From contig CAMDFO010000015.1 in NCBI GenBank assembly GCA_945897515.1, positions 1 through 64,000 on the forward strand: 64,000 nt of DNA. The letters are read 5' to 3'. The notes under the pieces are model-generated. The model searched no databases, was not told the DNA's origin, and was given only the letters and a program-made list of their open reading frames with translations. A program made the translations under genes and the position numbers. Below, piece by piece: positions 18,145 through 26,960 of the stretch (within the stretch, counting starts at the first letter, position 1; each line of letters starts with the position of its first letter). The DNA comes from Rhodoplanes serenus (GTDB taxonomy: Bacteria; Pseudomonadota; Alphaproteobacteria; Rhizobiales; Xanthobacteraceae).

Positions 18145-18260
18145 AATCGGCATTGCGCGCGACAATTTAGAGCGCATCGGGAGATTGCTATTGGACGGCA
18201 ATCTCGCCAAGATTCATCAACGACATAGCAATGTCGATTGGTGATGACGTAATGCCGATT
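18145..18260. promoter_or_regulatory. Nested inverted repeats upstream of the FAD monooxygenase
   Basis: The 163-nt gap before the gene at 18292 holds three perfect inverted repeats. AATCGGCATT (18145-18154) pairs with AATGCCGATT (18251-18260). GAGATTGC (18181-18188) pairs with GCAATCTC (18198-18205) around a 9-nt loop. CGACAT (18221-18226) pairs with ATGTCG (18231-18236) around AGCA. They could be operator sites or a structured leader; the first pair would enclose the other two. No T run follows, so a simple terminator is less likely. Confidence 0.5.
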
Positions 18261-18291
18261 AGTCATGATGTCAGTGGTGAAATGAATCGCG

Positions 18292-19497
18292 ATGCAAACT
18301 GACGGCAGGATCATTGTTGCGGGCGGCGGACCGATCGGGCTGATGGTCGGCCTGCTGCTTGGCCGGGCCGGTATCGACGTGACGGTGTTCGACATGGGGG
18401 ACATCGTTCACCAGGATCCCCGTGCAGCCACCATCCATCCCGCCACGCTCGACCTGCTGGACGATTACGGCGTGTATGAGCGGATCGAGCCGCTCGGAAT
18501 CGTCTGTCCGGTCGTCAACTACTACGACAAGCAGGAGCTGCTCGCTTCGTTCGATCACGGGATTCTGGCCGGCGAGACCCGCCATCCCTGGGTGCTGCAA
18601 TGCGAGCAGGACAAGCTGTCGCGCGTCCTGTTCGCGATGACGAGGGACATCCCGAATGTCGAGGTCAGGACCGAGACCACGGTGCTCGACTGCAGCCAGT
18701 CGGCGGATGGCGTCGAGGTCGAGGTCCAGACCGCCGGCGGAAAACCCGAACGGATCAAGGGCCGCTATCTGATCGGCACCGACGGCGCGCGCAGCACCGT
18801 GCGCAAGCGCAGCGACATCGCGTTCGAAGGGTTCACCTACAGCGAACGCTTCATGATCGTCGGCACGTCCTACGATTTCTCCAAGGCCGGCTACGCCTAC
18901 CGCAACTACATTTCCGATCCCGAGGAATGGTGCAATCTGTTCAAGATTTCATGGAAAGGCCCGCCGGGCGTCTACCGGCTGGTAGCGCCGGTCACTCCCG
19001 AAGAGCTTACGGAGGACCGTGTCCAAGAAACCTGCCAGCGCAAGCTTCAGCACTTTCATCCACGTTCGGAGCCGTATGACATCGTGCTGCACGATTCCTA
19101 CGTTGTGAACCAGCGCGTCGCCACCACCTTCCGCAAAGGGCGGATCATCCTGGCCGGCGATGCCGCACATCTCAACAGCCCGATCGGCGCCATGGGAATG
19201 AACAGCGGCCTGCACGACGCGGTGAATCTCGCAAGCAACATGCTGCACGTGCTCAATGGCGAAGAGGACGAAGGCGCGTTCGATCGCTATGTCCGACAGC
19301 GCCGACACGTCGCCACCGAGCATGTCCAGGCCGCGACCATCGCCAACAAGAAGAACATGGAGCAGCGCGATCCGGCCACGCGGCAAAAATACCGCGAGGA
19401 GATGAAGCGCGCGGCCGAGGACCCGGTCCTGGCCAAGCAGTTTCTGATGCGTACATCACTGATCGACAGTCTTCGCGATGCGGCCAAGATTACCTAA
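18292..19497 (+). CDS. FAD-dependent aromatic-hydroxylase-type monooxygenase, paralogue 3
   Basis: A 401-residue FAD_binding_3 monooxygenase. The Rossmann motif GGGPIG is at 11-16, the middle motif is GTDGARSTVRKRS, and the second FAD motif is GDAAHLNSPIGAMGMNSG. It shares YDFSKAGYAYRNYISDPEEW and a C-terminal FLMRTS block with the other two copies in the window. It lies directly upstream of a complete NMT1-type importer (19524-23095), so the imported compound is a good candidate for its substrate or a precursor of it. Confidence 0.9.
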   Translation: MQTDGRIIVAGGGPIGLMVGLLLGRAGIDVTVFDMGDIVHQDPRAATIHPATLDLLDDYGVYERIEPLGIVCPVVNYYDKQELLASFDHGILAGETRHPWVLQCEQDKLSRVLFAMTRDIPNVEVRTETTVLDCSQSADGVEVEVQTAGGKPERIKGRYLIGTDGARSTVRKRSDIAFEGFTYSERFMIVGTSYDFSKAGYAYRNYISDPEEWCNLFKISWKGPPGVYRLVAPVTPEELTEDRVQETCQRKLQHFHPRSEPYDIVLHDSYVVNQRVATTFRKGRIILAGDAAHLNSPIGAMGMNSGLHDAVNLASNMLHVLNGEEDEGAFDRYVRQRRHVATEHVQAATIANKKNMEQRDPATRQKYREEMKRAAEDPVLAKQFLMRTSLIDSLRDAAKIT

Positions 19498-19523
19498 CGC
19501 ACCATAGCCAGGGGAGAACCGCC

Positions 19524-20651
19524 ATGGACCGAGCTTCAGCAAGCAGCCGCCGTGTCAACCGGCGGAATGCGATTATGACGATCGTAGGCGCGACATTGGC
19601 CACGCCTGCGCTGCTGCGCCTGACCAACGCGCAAGGCCTGCAGCGCCTCCGGTTCACCCTGCCCTGGCTGCCGGAAGGCTCCTACGCCTATGCCTACGTG
19701 GCGAAGGCGGGCGGCCACTGGCGGCAGCGGGGCTATGATGTGGAATTGTCGCGCGGCTACGGCGCGCTGGCGGCCGCGCAGGCGATTGCACAGGGGCAGT
19801 TCGATCTCGGCATGGGGTCGGCGCCGGGGCTGGTCATGTTATCGAACAAGAACGTGGATCTGCGATCGATCGCCATCCTCGACTACGAACCGACTATGGG
19901 CGTGTGCGTGCTCGCCAGTTCCCCGATCAAGTCGCCGAAGGACCTCGAGGGCAAGCGCGTCGGCCAGACCCTGACCTCGACGGACGCACCGTTCTTTGCG
20001 CCGTTCTGCGAGCGGAACGGCGTCGACATCAGCAAGGTCCAGTTGCTGAACATGGATGCCCGCGTGCGCAACCAGGCCCTGGTCGAAGGCCGGGTCGATG
20101 CCATCACCGGCCTCGCCAGCAGCGTGCTCGGCGCCATCGGCGCTTCCGGCAAGGAGGTCCGCTTCATGCTGTACAGCGAGTATGGCCTCATCCTGTACGG
20201 CAACGTGGTGATGGCCGTCACGCCGAAGCTGCTCGAGCAGAATCCCGAGATGTGCCGCGCCGTGACCGAAGGCCTGCTGGCGGGCTTGAAATATTCGCTG
20301 ACCCATCCCGCCGAGTCGCAGGAGATGTTCCTCAACGCCGTGCCCGAACTGAAGATGACATCGACCGCGCAGGAGTTCGCGCGGCTCGGCATGGGCGTGC
20401 AGCGCTTCAGCGTCCTCGCCGGCGGCGCCGACGTGAAGACCCAGGGCTTGGGATGGGCGAACCACGGCAAGCTCGATGCCATGACCGATTTCGTTCTGCG
20501 CTATCAGGCCGAGGCAGGGTCCAAGAAGCCCAATCTCGAAACCATATTCACCAACCGCTTCATCGGCAGCATCAAGCTCAGCGCGAGCGAATGGGCGACG
20601 GCCGACAAGGAAACCAAATGGGTCGCGCCGAAGCTCGGCAAGGGCGCATGA
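19524..20651 (+). CDS. NMT1-type ABC transporter substrate-binding protein
   Basis: A 375-residue periplasmic binding protein. The N-terminus has arginine pairs (SRRVNRRNAI) before a hydrophobic stretch ending ATPALLRLTNAQG, suggesting Tat-type or Sec export. The core LRFTLPWLPEGSYAYAYVAK, GHWRQRGYDVELSRGYG and QFDLGMGS is typical of SsuA/NMT1 proteins. Its stop overlaps the start of the ATPase gene (ATGA at 20648-20651). It is diverged from the binding protein at 13777, so the two importers probably take different ligands. Confidence 0.9.
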   Translation: MDRASASSRRVNRRNAIMTIVGATLATPALLRLTNAQGLQRLRFTLPWLPEGSYAYAYVAKAGGHWRQRGYDVELSRGYGALAAAQAIAQGQFDLGMGSAPGLVMLSNKNVDLRSIAILDYEPTMGVCVLASSPIKSPKDLEGKRVGQTLTSTDAPFFAPFCERNGVDISKVQLLNMDARVRNQALVEGRVDAITGLASSVLGAIGASGKEVRFMLYSEYGLILYGNVVMAVTPKLLEQNPEMCRAVTEGLLAGLKYSLTHPAESQEMFLNAVPELKMTSTAQEFARLGMGVQRFSVLAGGADVKTQGLGWANHGKLDAMTDFVLRYQAEAGSKKPNLETIFTNRFIGSIKLSASEWATADKETKWVAPKLGKGA

Positions 20652-21523
20652 CCGACGCTGCCGGCGGCTTCGATGCAGCGCTGTCCGGCGGCCCGGATGC
20701 GGCATTCATCCGGGTGGATGATGTCGCCAAGACCTACGACACCGGCCGGACCACGATCGAGGCGATCAGCAACGTCAGCTTCCAGACTGCCAAGGGACAA
20801 TTCGTCGCCATTCTGGGACCCAGCGGCTGCGGCAAGAGCACGCTTCTGATGATGTGCGCCGGCCTCGAGCCGGTGACATCCGGGACGATCACGATCGCCG
20901 GGCAGCCGATGACGGGTCCGCGCACCAGCATCGGTGTCATGTTCCAGGACTCCACGCTGCTGCCGTGGAAAAGCGTGCTCGAAAACATCCTGTTCCCGAT
21001 CCGCATCCTACGGCGGCCGCGGTCTGAATACATCGATCGCGCGCGCGCGCTGATCGAGATGGTCGGGCTCGCGGGCTTTGAGGACAAGCGTCCGCACGAG
21101 CTGTCGGGTGGTATGCGCCAGCGGGTCGCGATCTGCCGCGCCCTGATCTACGACCCCGATATCCTGCTGATGGACGAACCGTTCAGCGCGCTCGACGCGA
21201 TCACACGCGACGAGATGAACGACGCGCTGCTCGACATCTGGCAGCGCTACACCAAGACTGCGCTGTTCGTCACCCACAGCATCCGCGAAGCCGTGCTGCT
21301 TGCGGATCGGGTGCTGGTGATGACCGACCGCCCGTCGACGATCATCGAGGATGTTCCGATTCCGTTCGTGCGGCCGCGCACCAACGAAATCGCCGAGACC
21401 GTCGAGTTCGTCAGGATCTGCTCGCACCTGCGCGGCCTCATCCAGCATGGCCACGGGCGCGGTCAGGACAAGCCTGGCGTGGCCGCGATCTTCCAGGGCA
21501 ACAAGGTGGAAGCGGCCCGATGA
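20648..21523 (+). CDS. ABC transporter ATP-binding protein (SsuB/TauB-like)
   Basis: A 291-residue ATPase. Walker A GPSGCGKST is at 57-65, followed by Q-loop MFQDSTLLPWKSV, signature LSGGMRQR, Walker B ILLMDEPFSALD and H-loop FVTHSIREAVLLADRV. The ATG at 20648 overlaps the stop of the binding-protein gene, and its own stop overlaps the next permease start (ATGA at 21520). Earlier in-frame starts lie inside the preceding gene and were rejected. It energises the importer with the two permeases downstream. Confidence 0.92.
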   Translation: MTDAAGGFDAALSGGPDAAFIRVDDVAKTYDTGRTTIEAISNVSFQTAKGQFVAILGPSGCGKSTLLMMCAGLEPVTSGTITIAGQPMTGPRTSIGVMFQDSTLLPWKSVLENILFPIRILRRPRSEYIDRARALIEMVGLAGFEDKRPHELSGGMRQRVAICRALIYDPDILLMDEPFSALDAITRDEMNDALLDIWQRYTKTALFVTHSIREAVLLADRVLVMTDRPSTIIEDVPIPFVRPRTNEIAETVEFVRICSHLRGLIQHGHGRGQDKPGVAAIFQGNKVEAAR

Positions 21524-22284
21524 AGACCGCGCCCAACATCGCGCGGGTCCTGGGGCTGCCGATCGCCACCGGGATCACGATGTGCGTCGTGTGGCATGTC
21601 GCCGTCACCAGCGGCGGGGTGCCGCAGTATCTGCTTCCGGCGCCCACGGAGGTCGCGCGCAAGCTCATTACCTCGCTGCCCGAGTTGCTCGGGCACGCGG
21701 CGATCTCCGGACTTGAGGCGGTGGCGTCGTTCCTGCTGGCGACGGCGCTGGGCTTTGCCGGAGCGGTGGCCCTGGTCTATGCGCCGCTGCTGCGAGAAAT
21801 CTTCTATCCCTCGATCGTCGGGTTCCAACTCATCCCGAAGGTCGCACTGGCGCCGCTGTTCATCGTCTGGCTGGGCACCGACTCGGTGTCGCGGATCGCG
21901 TTCGCGACCTTTCTCAGTTTCTTCCCGGTCCTGATCTCGACCATGACCGGCCTGCAGAACGCCGATCCCAATGCGGTCCGGCTGTCCCGCTCCTTGACTG
22001 CGTCGGAATGGCAGACGTTCGTTTCGGTGCGGATTCCGTTCTCGCTGCCGTATTTCTTCAGCGCCACCAAGGTTGCCGCAACGCTTGCGGTCACCGGCAT
22101 CGTCGTCGCAGAGTTCATCACCGCCAATGCCGGCCTCGGTTTCCTGATCCTGTCGTCGACACCGCGGATGGAGACGCTGACAATCTTCGCCGCCATCCTG
22201 ATGCTCTGCTTTGTCGGCCTGCTGCTCTATGGTGCGGTCTCGCTGCTCGAGCGCGCCGGGCGGCGCTGGTTCAAGGGCGCGTAG
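21520..22284 (+). CDS. ABC transporter permease 1 (SsuC-like)
   Basis: A 254-residue inner-membrane protein with about six hydrophobic segments and the EAA loop VRLSRSLTASEWQTFVSVRI. It overlaps the ATPase gene by 4 nt. It is homologous to the next permease (22289-23095), with which it shares FQLIPKVALAPLF, so the importer probably uses a permease heterodimer. The other NMT1 system in the window has a single permease. Confidence 0.92.
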   Translation: MKTAPNIARVLGLPIATGITMCVVWHVAVTSGGVPQYLLPAPTEVARKLITSLPELLGHAAISGLEAVASFLLATALGFAGAVALVYAPLLREIFYPSIVGFQLIPKVALAPLFIVWLGTDSVSRIAFATFLSFFPVLISTMTGLQNADPNAVRLSRSLTASEWQTFVSVRIPFSLPYFFSATKVAATLAVTGIVVAEFITANAGLGFLILSSTPRMETLTIFAAILMLCFVGLLLYGAVSLLERAGRRWFKGA

Positions 22285-22288
22285 CACG

Positions 22289-23095
22289 ATGAGCGGCACC
22301 GCGCGCAAACGGCTTTCCCGACTGCTCGGCGCCCGCCGGGTGGTGGCGCCGCTGGTTTTTCTGCTGGCGCTTTTCATCGTCTGGGAAACCTGGCTGCACT
22401 ATCTTCCGATGTCGCGCGCCGTGATCGCGCCGCCGTCGGCGATCTTCGCGACGCTGGTCAACGGCTTTCCGATCCTGATGAAGCACACCTTGTCCACGCT
22501 CATCGAGATCGTCCAGGGATTCCTGCTGGCTGCCGTGGTTGGGATCGCGATCGGCGCGTTGATCACCATCTCGACCTGGACCCGGCAGGCGTTCTATCCG
22601 AACATCGTGTTCTTCCAGTTGATCCCCAAGGTCGCGGTCGCGCCGCTGTTTGTCCTGTGGCTTGGAGTCGGCACCCCGTCACGGGTCGCTTTTGCGGTGT
22701 TCATGGCGTTTTTTGCGATTGCGATCGCGACGGCGACCGGCTTGGAGAACACCAAGCTGGAAACCATCCGGCTGTGCCGCTCCCTGACCGCAAGCCACTG
22801 GCAGACCTTCACCAAGGTCCGGTTCCCGTTCGCGATGCCGCACATCTTCGCCGGTCTCAAGGTCGGGATGGCGATGGCGATGATCGGGATCATCGTTGGA
22901 GAGTTCGTCACCGGCCAGGAGGGCCTGGGCTACGTGATCATGTTCGCGTCGTCGGCCGGCGAGTCGGCGCCGCTCTACGCGGCCTTGCTGCTGCTGGCGG
23001 CGCTCGGACTGGCGTTGTATTCGTGCGTGCTGCTCGCGGAGCTGGCGGTGCAGCGCTGGTACGGCGCGCCGTTCGTCTCGGAGGGCTTTGCCTGA
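22289..23095 (+). CDS. ABC transporter permease 2 (SsuC-like)
   Basis: A 268-residue inner-membrane permease with FFQLIPKVAVAPLFVLWLG and the EAA loop IRLCRSLTASHWQTFTKVRF. ATG 22289 lies 5 nt after the stop of permease 1; upstream in-frame starts fall inside that gene. It is the last gene of the rightward catabolic/import operon. GC content falls directly after it, at the start of the island-like region. Confidence 0.9.
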   Translation: MSGTARKRLSRLLGARRVVAPLVFLLALFIVWETWLHYLPMSRAVIAPPSAIFATLVNGFPILMKHTLSTLIEIVQGFLLAAVVGIAIGALITISTWTRQAFYPNIVFFQLIPKVAVAPLFVLWLGVGTPSRVAFAVFMAFFAIAIATATGLENTKLETIRLCRSLTASHWQTFTKVRFPFAMPHIFAGLKVGMAMAMIGIIVGEFVTGQEGLGYVIMFASSAGESAPLYAALLLLAALGLALYSCVLLAELAVQRWYGAPFVSEGFA

Positions 23096-23868
23096 CTCAG
23101 CCCTTGGTCTGCTGAAGAAAACTGGCCTGCCCCGATCGAGTGGTCGTCAGCGCTGTGACGTTGGAAGAGGCTTCACGGCCCTCCTCGCTGCCTCACAAGC
23201 ACAACGCCGTCCCAAGGCGCTCAGAGACATCGCTACCGGCGCAATTCGTCATTCAGTCGTCTGCTTTGATCACTGCTTTTCAATAAGATTTGAGTCGATG
23301 TGCGAGAGCGTCAAAACTGACTCGACTGAATTAGTTCGAGCCATACGCGTTTGGTACTGTCGGTTGATGGGCTGCAACGGCCTGAACCCCGCTTTAACAA
23401 AACTTGCCCCAACAACGCGCGGCCCAAAGGTGCAGCGGTGACTATCAATCGTAAAGTTTCGCAATTCGAAGCGTATCGCCAGTCACGGCATCGAGAAGTC
23501 GTTGCGCGCCACCTTGCTTTAGAGCCTGACTCAGAATTTTACGTGGCTCACCCGGGCTTACGGCGTCGGCAATGGTGGGGTCGGCGATGACCTCGTGCGG
23601 AAGGACTGGCGGAGGAAAAGGACCTGCCCACAAACTCTCTCTGCGTATATAGGACGTGTTGCAGCGAAGAAACGGGTAGTTGGAGATACACCAACCGGTG
23701 GCAGGGTTGCCTTCGATTCTCGATGACGACCGGCAGTCCCCAGCCAGGCTTGGGATTGTGAGTTTTCGCCAATTCCCCGAATCAGCATGCTGGCATAAAA
23801 GCGGACCGTAACTTTAGCGCCGGCGGCGTTGTCCACGCAGGCGTGCCATCGTCAAACGTGGAGGTCAC
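23096..23868. other. Long intergenic stretch without a supported gene
   Basis: About 770 nt of lower GC than the catabolic cluster. Short open frames exist on both strands, but none has codon use, length or a ribosome binding site like its neighbours. Several minus-strand frames (23445-23836) abut as if from a decayed gene, but I recognise no family. It marks the left end of the island-like region. I searched it by eye for a copy of the tRNA-His 3' end and saw none. Confidence 0.5.
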
Positions 23869-24612
23869 ATGGGTTCCGCCGCCATCGCGCGTTGGTCCGC
23901 CGCCGTCGGCCTTTGGAAAGACAACGCCGTTGCGAGGCCGGCTGCCGAATTGGGTCGCGCCGAGGTACTTGCCCGTTACCGCCATTTGCGAGAAATCAGC
24001 AAGCAGCATCATTCTGCCGCTCTGGATTTCCTATCCAAGGATGCGGTGATGTCCCAGGCTCGGCGCCTAGGTCTGACTCAGGGCAAGACGCTGATCCTCG
24101 ATAGCATGGACGACCTGAATTTGGCTTTTGACCTTGCGATCCATACCGCGCCGAAGGATCGCTCGCGGGCGATTGACCGTTATGCCAGGGCGGCAGGGCT
24201 ATCACCCGAGTCTGACGAGGGGCTCGTGCTCGATGCGATGCGCCACGCACGCTTCGCGATCATCGGAATTTTGCGCCGACATGACGTTGCTGGCTTGGTC
24301 GTTGAGGACGTTTTCCGTGGCGGCGAGGTCTGGCTGGTTGATGAGGGCCTTGAGAGCTCTTTGCCGGACGGGGCAACGCTGGCCACTCGGCTTTGCACAC
24401 CCGAGCGGTTCGCCATGACGGCAGGCGTGCTGGTGCCGATCGATATTGAGCTGATCGAGGATGCGATTGCGGACACGCCGCAGTTGCTCCGAAATCGACG
24501 CGAGCAGTTGATTGACGACCGCCGTTTCGCAGAAGCTATATATCGAGTTGCCCTTGCGAGCGGAGTGATGGAGCAGGTTGCTTACCAGGATACGATTTCC
24601 AAAGCTGGGTGA
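23869..24612 (+). CDS. Hypothetical protein, 247 aa, island region
   Basis: I do not recognise the family. The start at 23869 has GGAGG 5 nt upstream, and codon use is regular, so the gene looks real. The protein is mostly helical, without signal peptide or membrane segments. Its middle part contains VVEDVFRGGEVWLVDEGLE and its end REQLIDDRRFAEAIYRVALA. It is followed after 30 nt by the gene at 24643 and probably forms a two-gene unit with it. No function is proposed. Confidence 0.65.
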   Translation: MGSAAIARWSAAVGLWKDNAVARPAAELGRAEVLARYRHLREISKQHHSAALDFLSKDAVMSQARRLGLTQGKTLILDSMDDLNLAFDLAIHTAPKDRSRAIDRYARAAGLSPESDEGLVLDAMRHARFAIIGILRRHDVAGLVVEDVFRGGEVWLVDEGLESSLPDGATLATRLCTPERFAMTAGVLVPIDIELIEDAIADTPQLLRNRREQLIDDRRFAEAIYRVALASGVMEQVAYQDTISKAG

Positions 24613-24642
24613 TGTTGCAGCGTCGTGCGATAAGAGGGTGCC

Positions 24643-25380
24643 ATGCGGGTCAACTTGGAAATCCAGCCTGGGCAAGCAGCCAACGGCCACAAGCCGACAA
24701 TCTCGGAAGTCCTTGCGGAATATCTCCGCGCTGAGAAGAGCCGCTTGGCACCGAAAACCCATGCCCGATATACCGATGTCATTGGGCTATTCACTCACAG
24801 CCTCAACAGCTACGCGGCAAACTCGCTCAGTCAGTTCGAGCGAGCGCGTTTCGATAAGCACTTCGATGCTAAGGGGGAGCAGCATCGCGAGTTCTGCGAT
24901 ATTTTCGGCCCCGAGCATATTCTCGAGAATGTCGGAGAGTTTCTGAACTACTTCATGGTCAGCAAGGTCATCGTCGGCGCCGATACCTTGCAGGCATCCG
25001 GCACCGTCATGAAGAAGCTGGCGAAGTGGCTCGTGGAACAGGAGTATGTCAAGAGCGATGACGCCGACTTGGCGATCGAACAAGGGTCCGACGCGGCGCG
25101 CGATCTACCAGCTGCGGAAAAGCTCTCAACGCTTCTCTACGACCTGACAGCCGGTCGCCATGAGTCACGCGAGTCAGCCATCGAAGGGCGATTTTCGATC
25201 ACGAAAATCGAACCAGGCCGCATTTGGCTGCAGGACGAAGACGACGGTGAAAATTACGGACCGATCGTGCTATCCGAGAAGGCGACGAAGCTCTGTCGTG
25301 CGGGCTGGATAATCTCAGGTGCAGTGCGTAAGAGCGGCAATCGCTGCCTGCTGGTTGAGGCGTTTCAAGTTTACCCGTAA
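24643..25380 (+). CDS. Protein with an integrase core-binding-like N-terminus but no catalytic domain
   Basis: A 245-residue protein. Residues about 18-110 (ISEVLAEYLRAEKSRLAPKT, then a helix around ARYTDVIGLF and FGPEHI..NVGEFLNYFM) resemble the SAM-like DNA-binding domain of tyrosine recombinases. The expected R..HxxR..Y catalytic domain is missing. The last 80 residues are beta-rich (GRFSITKIEPGRIWLQDEDD to the end). It may bind DNA without recombining it. It is paired with 23869-24612 inside the island-like region. The assignment is by eye and moderate. Confidence 0.6.
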   Translation: MRVNLEIQPGQAANGHKPTISEVLAEYLRAEKSRLAPKTHARYTDVIGLFTHSLNSYAANSLSQFERARFDKHFDAKGEQHREFCDIFGPEHILENVGEFLNYFMVSKVIVGADTLQASGTVMKKLAKWLVEQEYVKSDDADLAIEQGSDAARDLPAAEKLSTLLYDLTAGRHESRESAIEGRFSITKIEPGRIWLQDEDDGENYGPIVLSEKATKLCRAGWIISGAVRKSGNRCLLVEAFQVYP

Positions 25381-25442
25381 AGCCGGCCCAACGGTTCGTC
25401 CTCATCTCCCTGGCCACCAACCAGGTACCAGCCTGAATCATC

Positions 25443-25709
25443 TCAGCGCCTAAATGGAATGACGTTGCCCTGGTCGAGAAAAGCTTGCATGCCTTCAGCT
25501 GCAACGGTTCTCTTAAATTCGGCATAGGCTTCTTCGTCACTGGAAAACTGCTCGTCCCAAACAACAGATGTACCTTCTGCGTTCACGACCTCGAGCGTCC
25601 AGAGTTTTTCATGCTCGAGACGAACAATGCATATCTCAACCTTTACGCCGTCCTGCGTAATGACCCCAGACAGGCCGGAAGTAACGAGATTCGGATCGCG
25701 CTGACTCAT
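25443..25709 (-). CDS. Hypothetical small protein, 88 aa
   Basis: A small soluble protein starting MSQRDPNLVTSGLSG. It contains VKVEICIVRLEHEKLWTLEV, VVWDEQFSSDEEAYAEF and a C-terminal VIPFRR. The pattern of alternating strands followed by a helix (EEAYAEFKRTVAAEG) is that of a compact alpha/beta domain of unknown role. ATG 25709 has GGGA 9 nt upstream; a start at 25748 is also possible. It lies between the island genes on the opposite strand. Confidence 0.6.
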   Translation of the reverse strand: MSQRDPNLVTSGLSGVITQDGVKVEICIVRLEHEKLWTLEVVNAEGTSVVWDEQFSSDEEAYAEFKRTVAAEGMQAFLDQGNVIPFRR

Positions 25710-25816
25710 GATTGTCGTCCCAAGTTCCTCACGATATTGATCAAGCATAAATCAATCTGCATACGAGTTCTACAATTCTACCTGAAGGTTCCGGATCAAT
25801 CCGAAAGGGCGAGGAC

Positions 25817-26719
25817 GTGGCCCACGACGCAAGCAACGAGCTTTCGCAGATGGCGCATGCGTTGGAAAAATCCGGCGACTATCGGGTCCTGCGCCGTCTG
25901 GTGCCGCGGGACGTTATTACGCCGGTCCCCGCCGACCAGCCAATCAAGGTTGGCGTCCTCCTTGACGTGGAAACTACGGGGCTGGACGCGAGGACCGATG
26001 AAGTCATCGAGTTGGGTATGGTCAAGTTCGCCTACTTCCCGGATGGCCGCGTTGCGCATGTCATCGATAACTTTGGCTCATTGAACGAACCAGCCAATTC
26101 GATACCCGGAGAAATCATTACTCTCACCGGCATTACCAATGAGATGGTTGCCGGCAAGCGGATCGACGCTGCCGCCGTCTCGACCTTTGTGTCCGATGCC
26201 AACATCGTCATTGCCCACAACGCAAATTTCGACCGCAAGTTTGCTGAACGCTATTGGCCCGAGTTTGAGCACAAACCATGGGGCTGCTCGGCAACCGAGA
26301 TCGACTGGCGTGCTCGTGGTTTTGAAGGGTCGCGACTTGGGTATCTACTGATGGGCGCCGGACTGTTCCACACCGCCCACCGTGCGGTTGATGACTGCCG
26401 CGCGCTGCTTGAAATCCTGGCCATGACGCTCGCCAAGACGGAACAGCCGGCGCTAGGCTCGCTGCTGGATCGTGCGCGCCGAAATACCGTACGCATCTGG
26501 GCGGAGGGCGCCCCCTACGACCTCAAGGATGAACTTAAAAAGCGAAAGTATCGCTGGAACGATGGGAGCGATGGACGGCCTCGATCATGGCATATTCAAA
26601 TCGACGAGGATTCATTAGACGCAGAGATGAAATTCTTGCGCCAAGAGATTTATCGCCGAGATGTTGAGCTGATCGTGCAGTCGGTCACTGCATTGACGCG
26701 GTTTTCAGATCGGAGCTAA
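25817..26719 (+). CDS. DnaQ-like 3'-5' exonuclease (DEDDh)
   Basis: A 300-residue protein with an exonuclease domain at about 45-205. Catalytic residues are visible: Asp50 and Glu52 in LLDVETTGLD, Asp139 in IAHNANFDRKF, and His188 with Asp193 in HRAVDDCRALLE. Such domains trim single-stranded 3' ends with two metal ions. The C-terminal 90 residues (around LKKRKYRWNDGSDGRPRSW) resemble the extra domain seen in exonucleases of mobile elements. The GTG start at 25817 follows GAGGAC. Together with the topoisomerase at 26961 it suggests DNA processing by an integrated element. Confidence 0.85.
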   Translation: MAHDASNELSQMAHALEKSGDYRVLRRLVPRDVITPVPADQPIKVGVLLDVETTGLDARTDEVIELGMVKFAYFPDGRVAHVIDNFGSLNEPANSIPGEIITLTGITNEMVAGKRIDAAAVSTFVSDANIVIAHNANFDRKFAERYWPEFEHKPWGCSATEIDWRARGFEGSRLGYLLMGAGLFHTAHRAVDDCRALLEILAMTLAKTEQPALGSLLDRARRNTVRIWAEGAPYDLKDELKKRKYRWNDGSDGRPRSWHIQIDEDSLDAEMKFLRQEIYRRDVELIVQSVTALTRFSDRS

Positions 26720-26744
26720 CGGAGGGGCTGGCATCCGGCAAGCA

Positions 26745-26960
26745 TTACAGCCACCCCCGCTCGCCGAAAGCAGAAAGATCAACTCCGGGCGGCGCATACC
26801 ATCTACCCAAGCCATAGCGGGCGCCAAGCTTCATCGCGACGTCCTTGTTGCCATAGGGAATCCGCAGTGGCGTCCCGGTTATCGAATTTGGTTGGGCGGG
26901 AGCCGGCGGCGTGGCATCGGCGCGGGCTTTGCGTTTGCGCGACCTCTTTGTCGGCCCCGC
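26745..26960 (-). pseudogene. DUF5710 domain in frame after the topoisomerase stop codon
   Basis: Past the TAG stop of the topoisomerase gene (26963-26961), the same minus-strand frame stays open for 71 codons up to a TAA at 26747-26745. It runs through a basic linker (KRSRKRKARAD), a Pro/Ala linker and then TPLRIPYGNKDVAMKLGARY, GRWYAPPGVDLSAFGERGWL. That is a complete DUF5710 motif: a short domain often at the C-terminus of mobile-element DNA enzymes. No start codon with a ribosome binding site lies at its beginning. It is either a nonsense-truncated tail of the topoisomerase or a readthrough extension. Confidence 0.7.

Noticed and set aside
23445-23836. Overlapping minus-strand open frames in the 23.1-23.9 kb gap
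   Set aside because: They abut in different frames and might be a decayed gene, but no family pattern could be recognised, so no gene is called.
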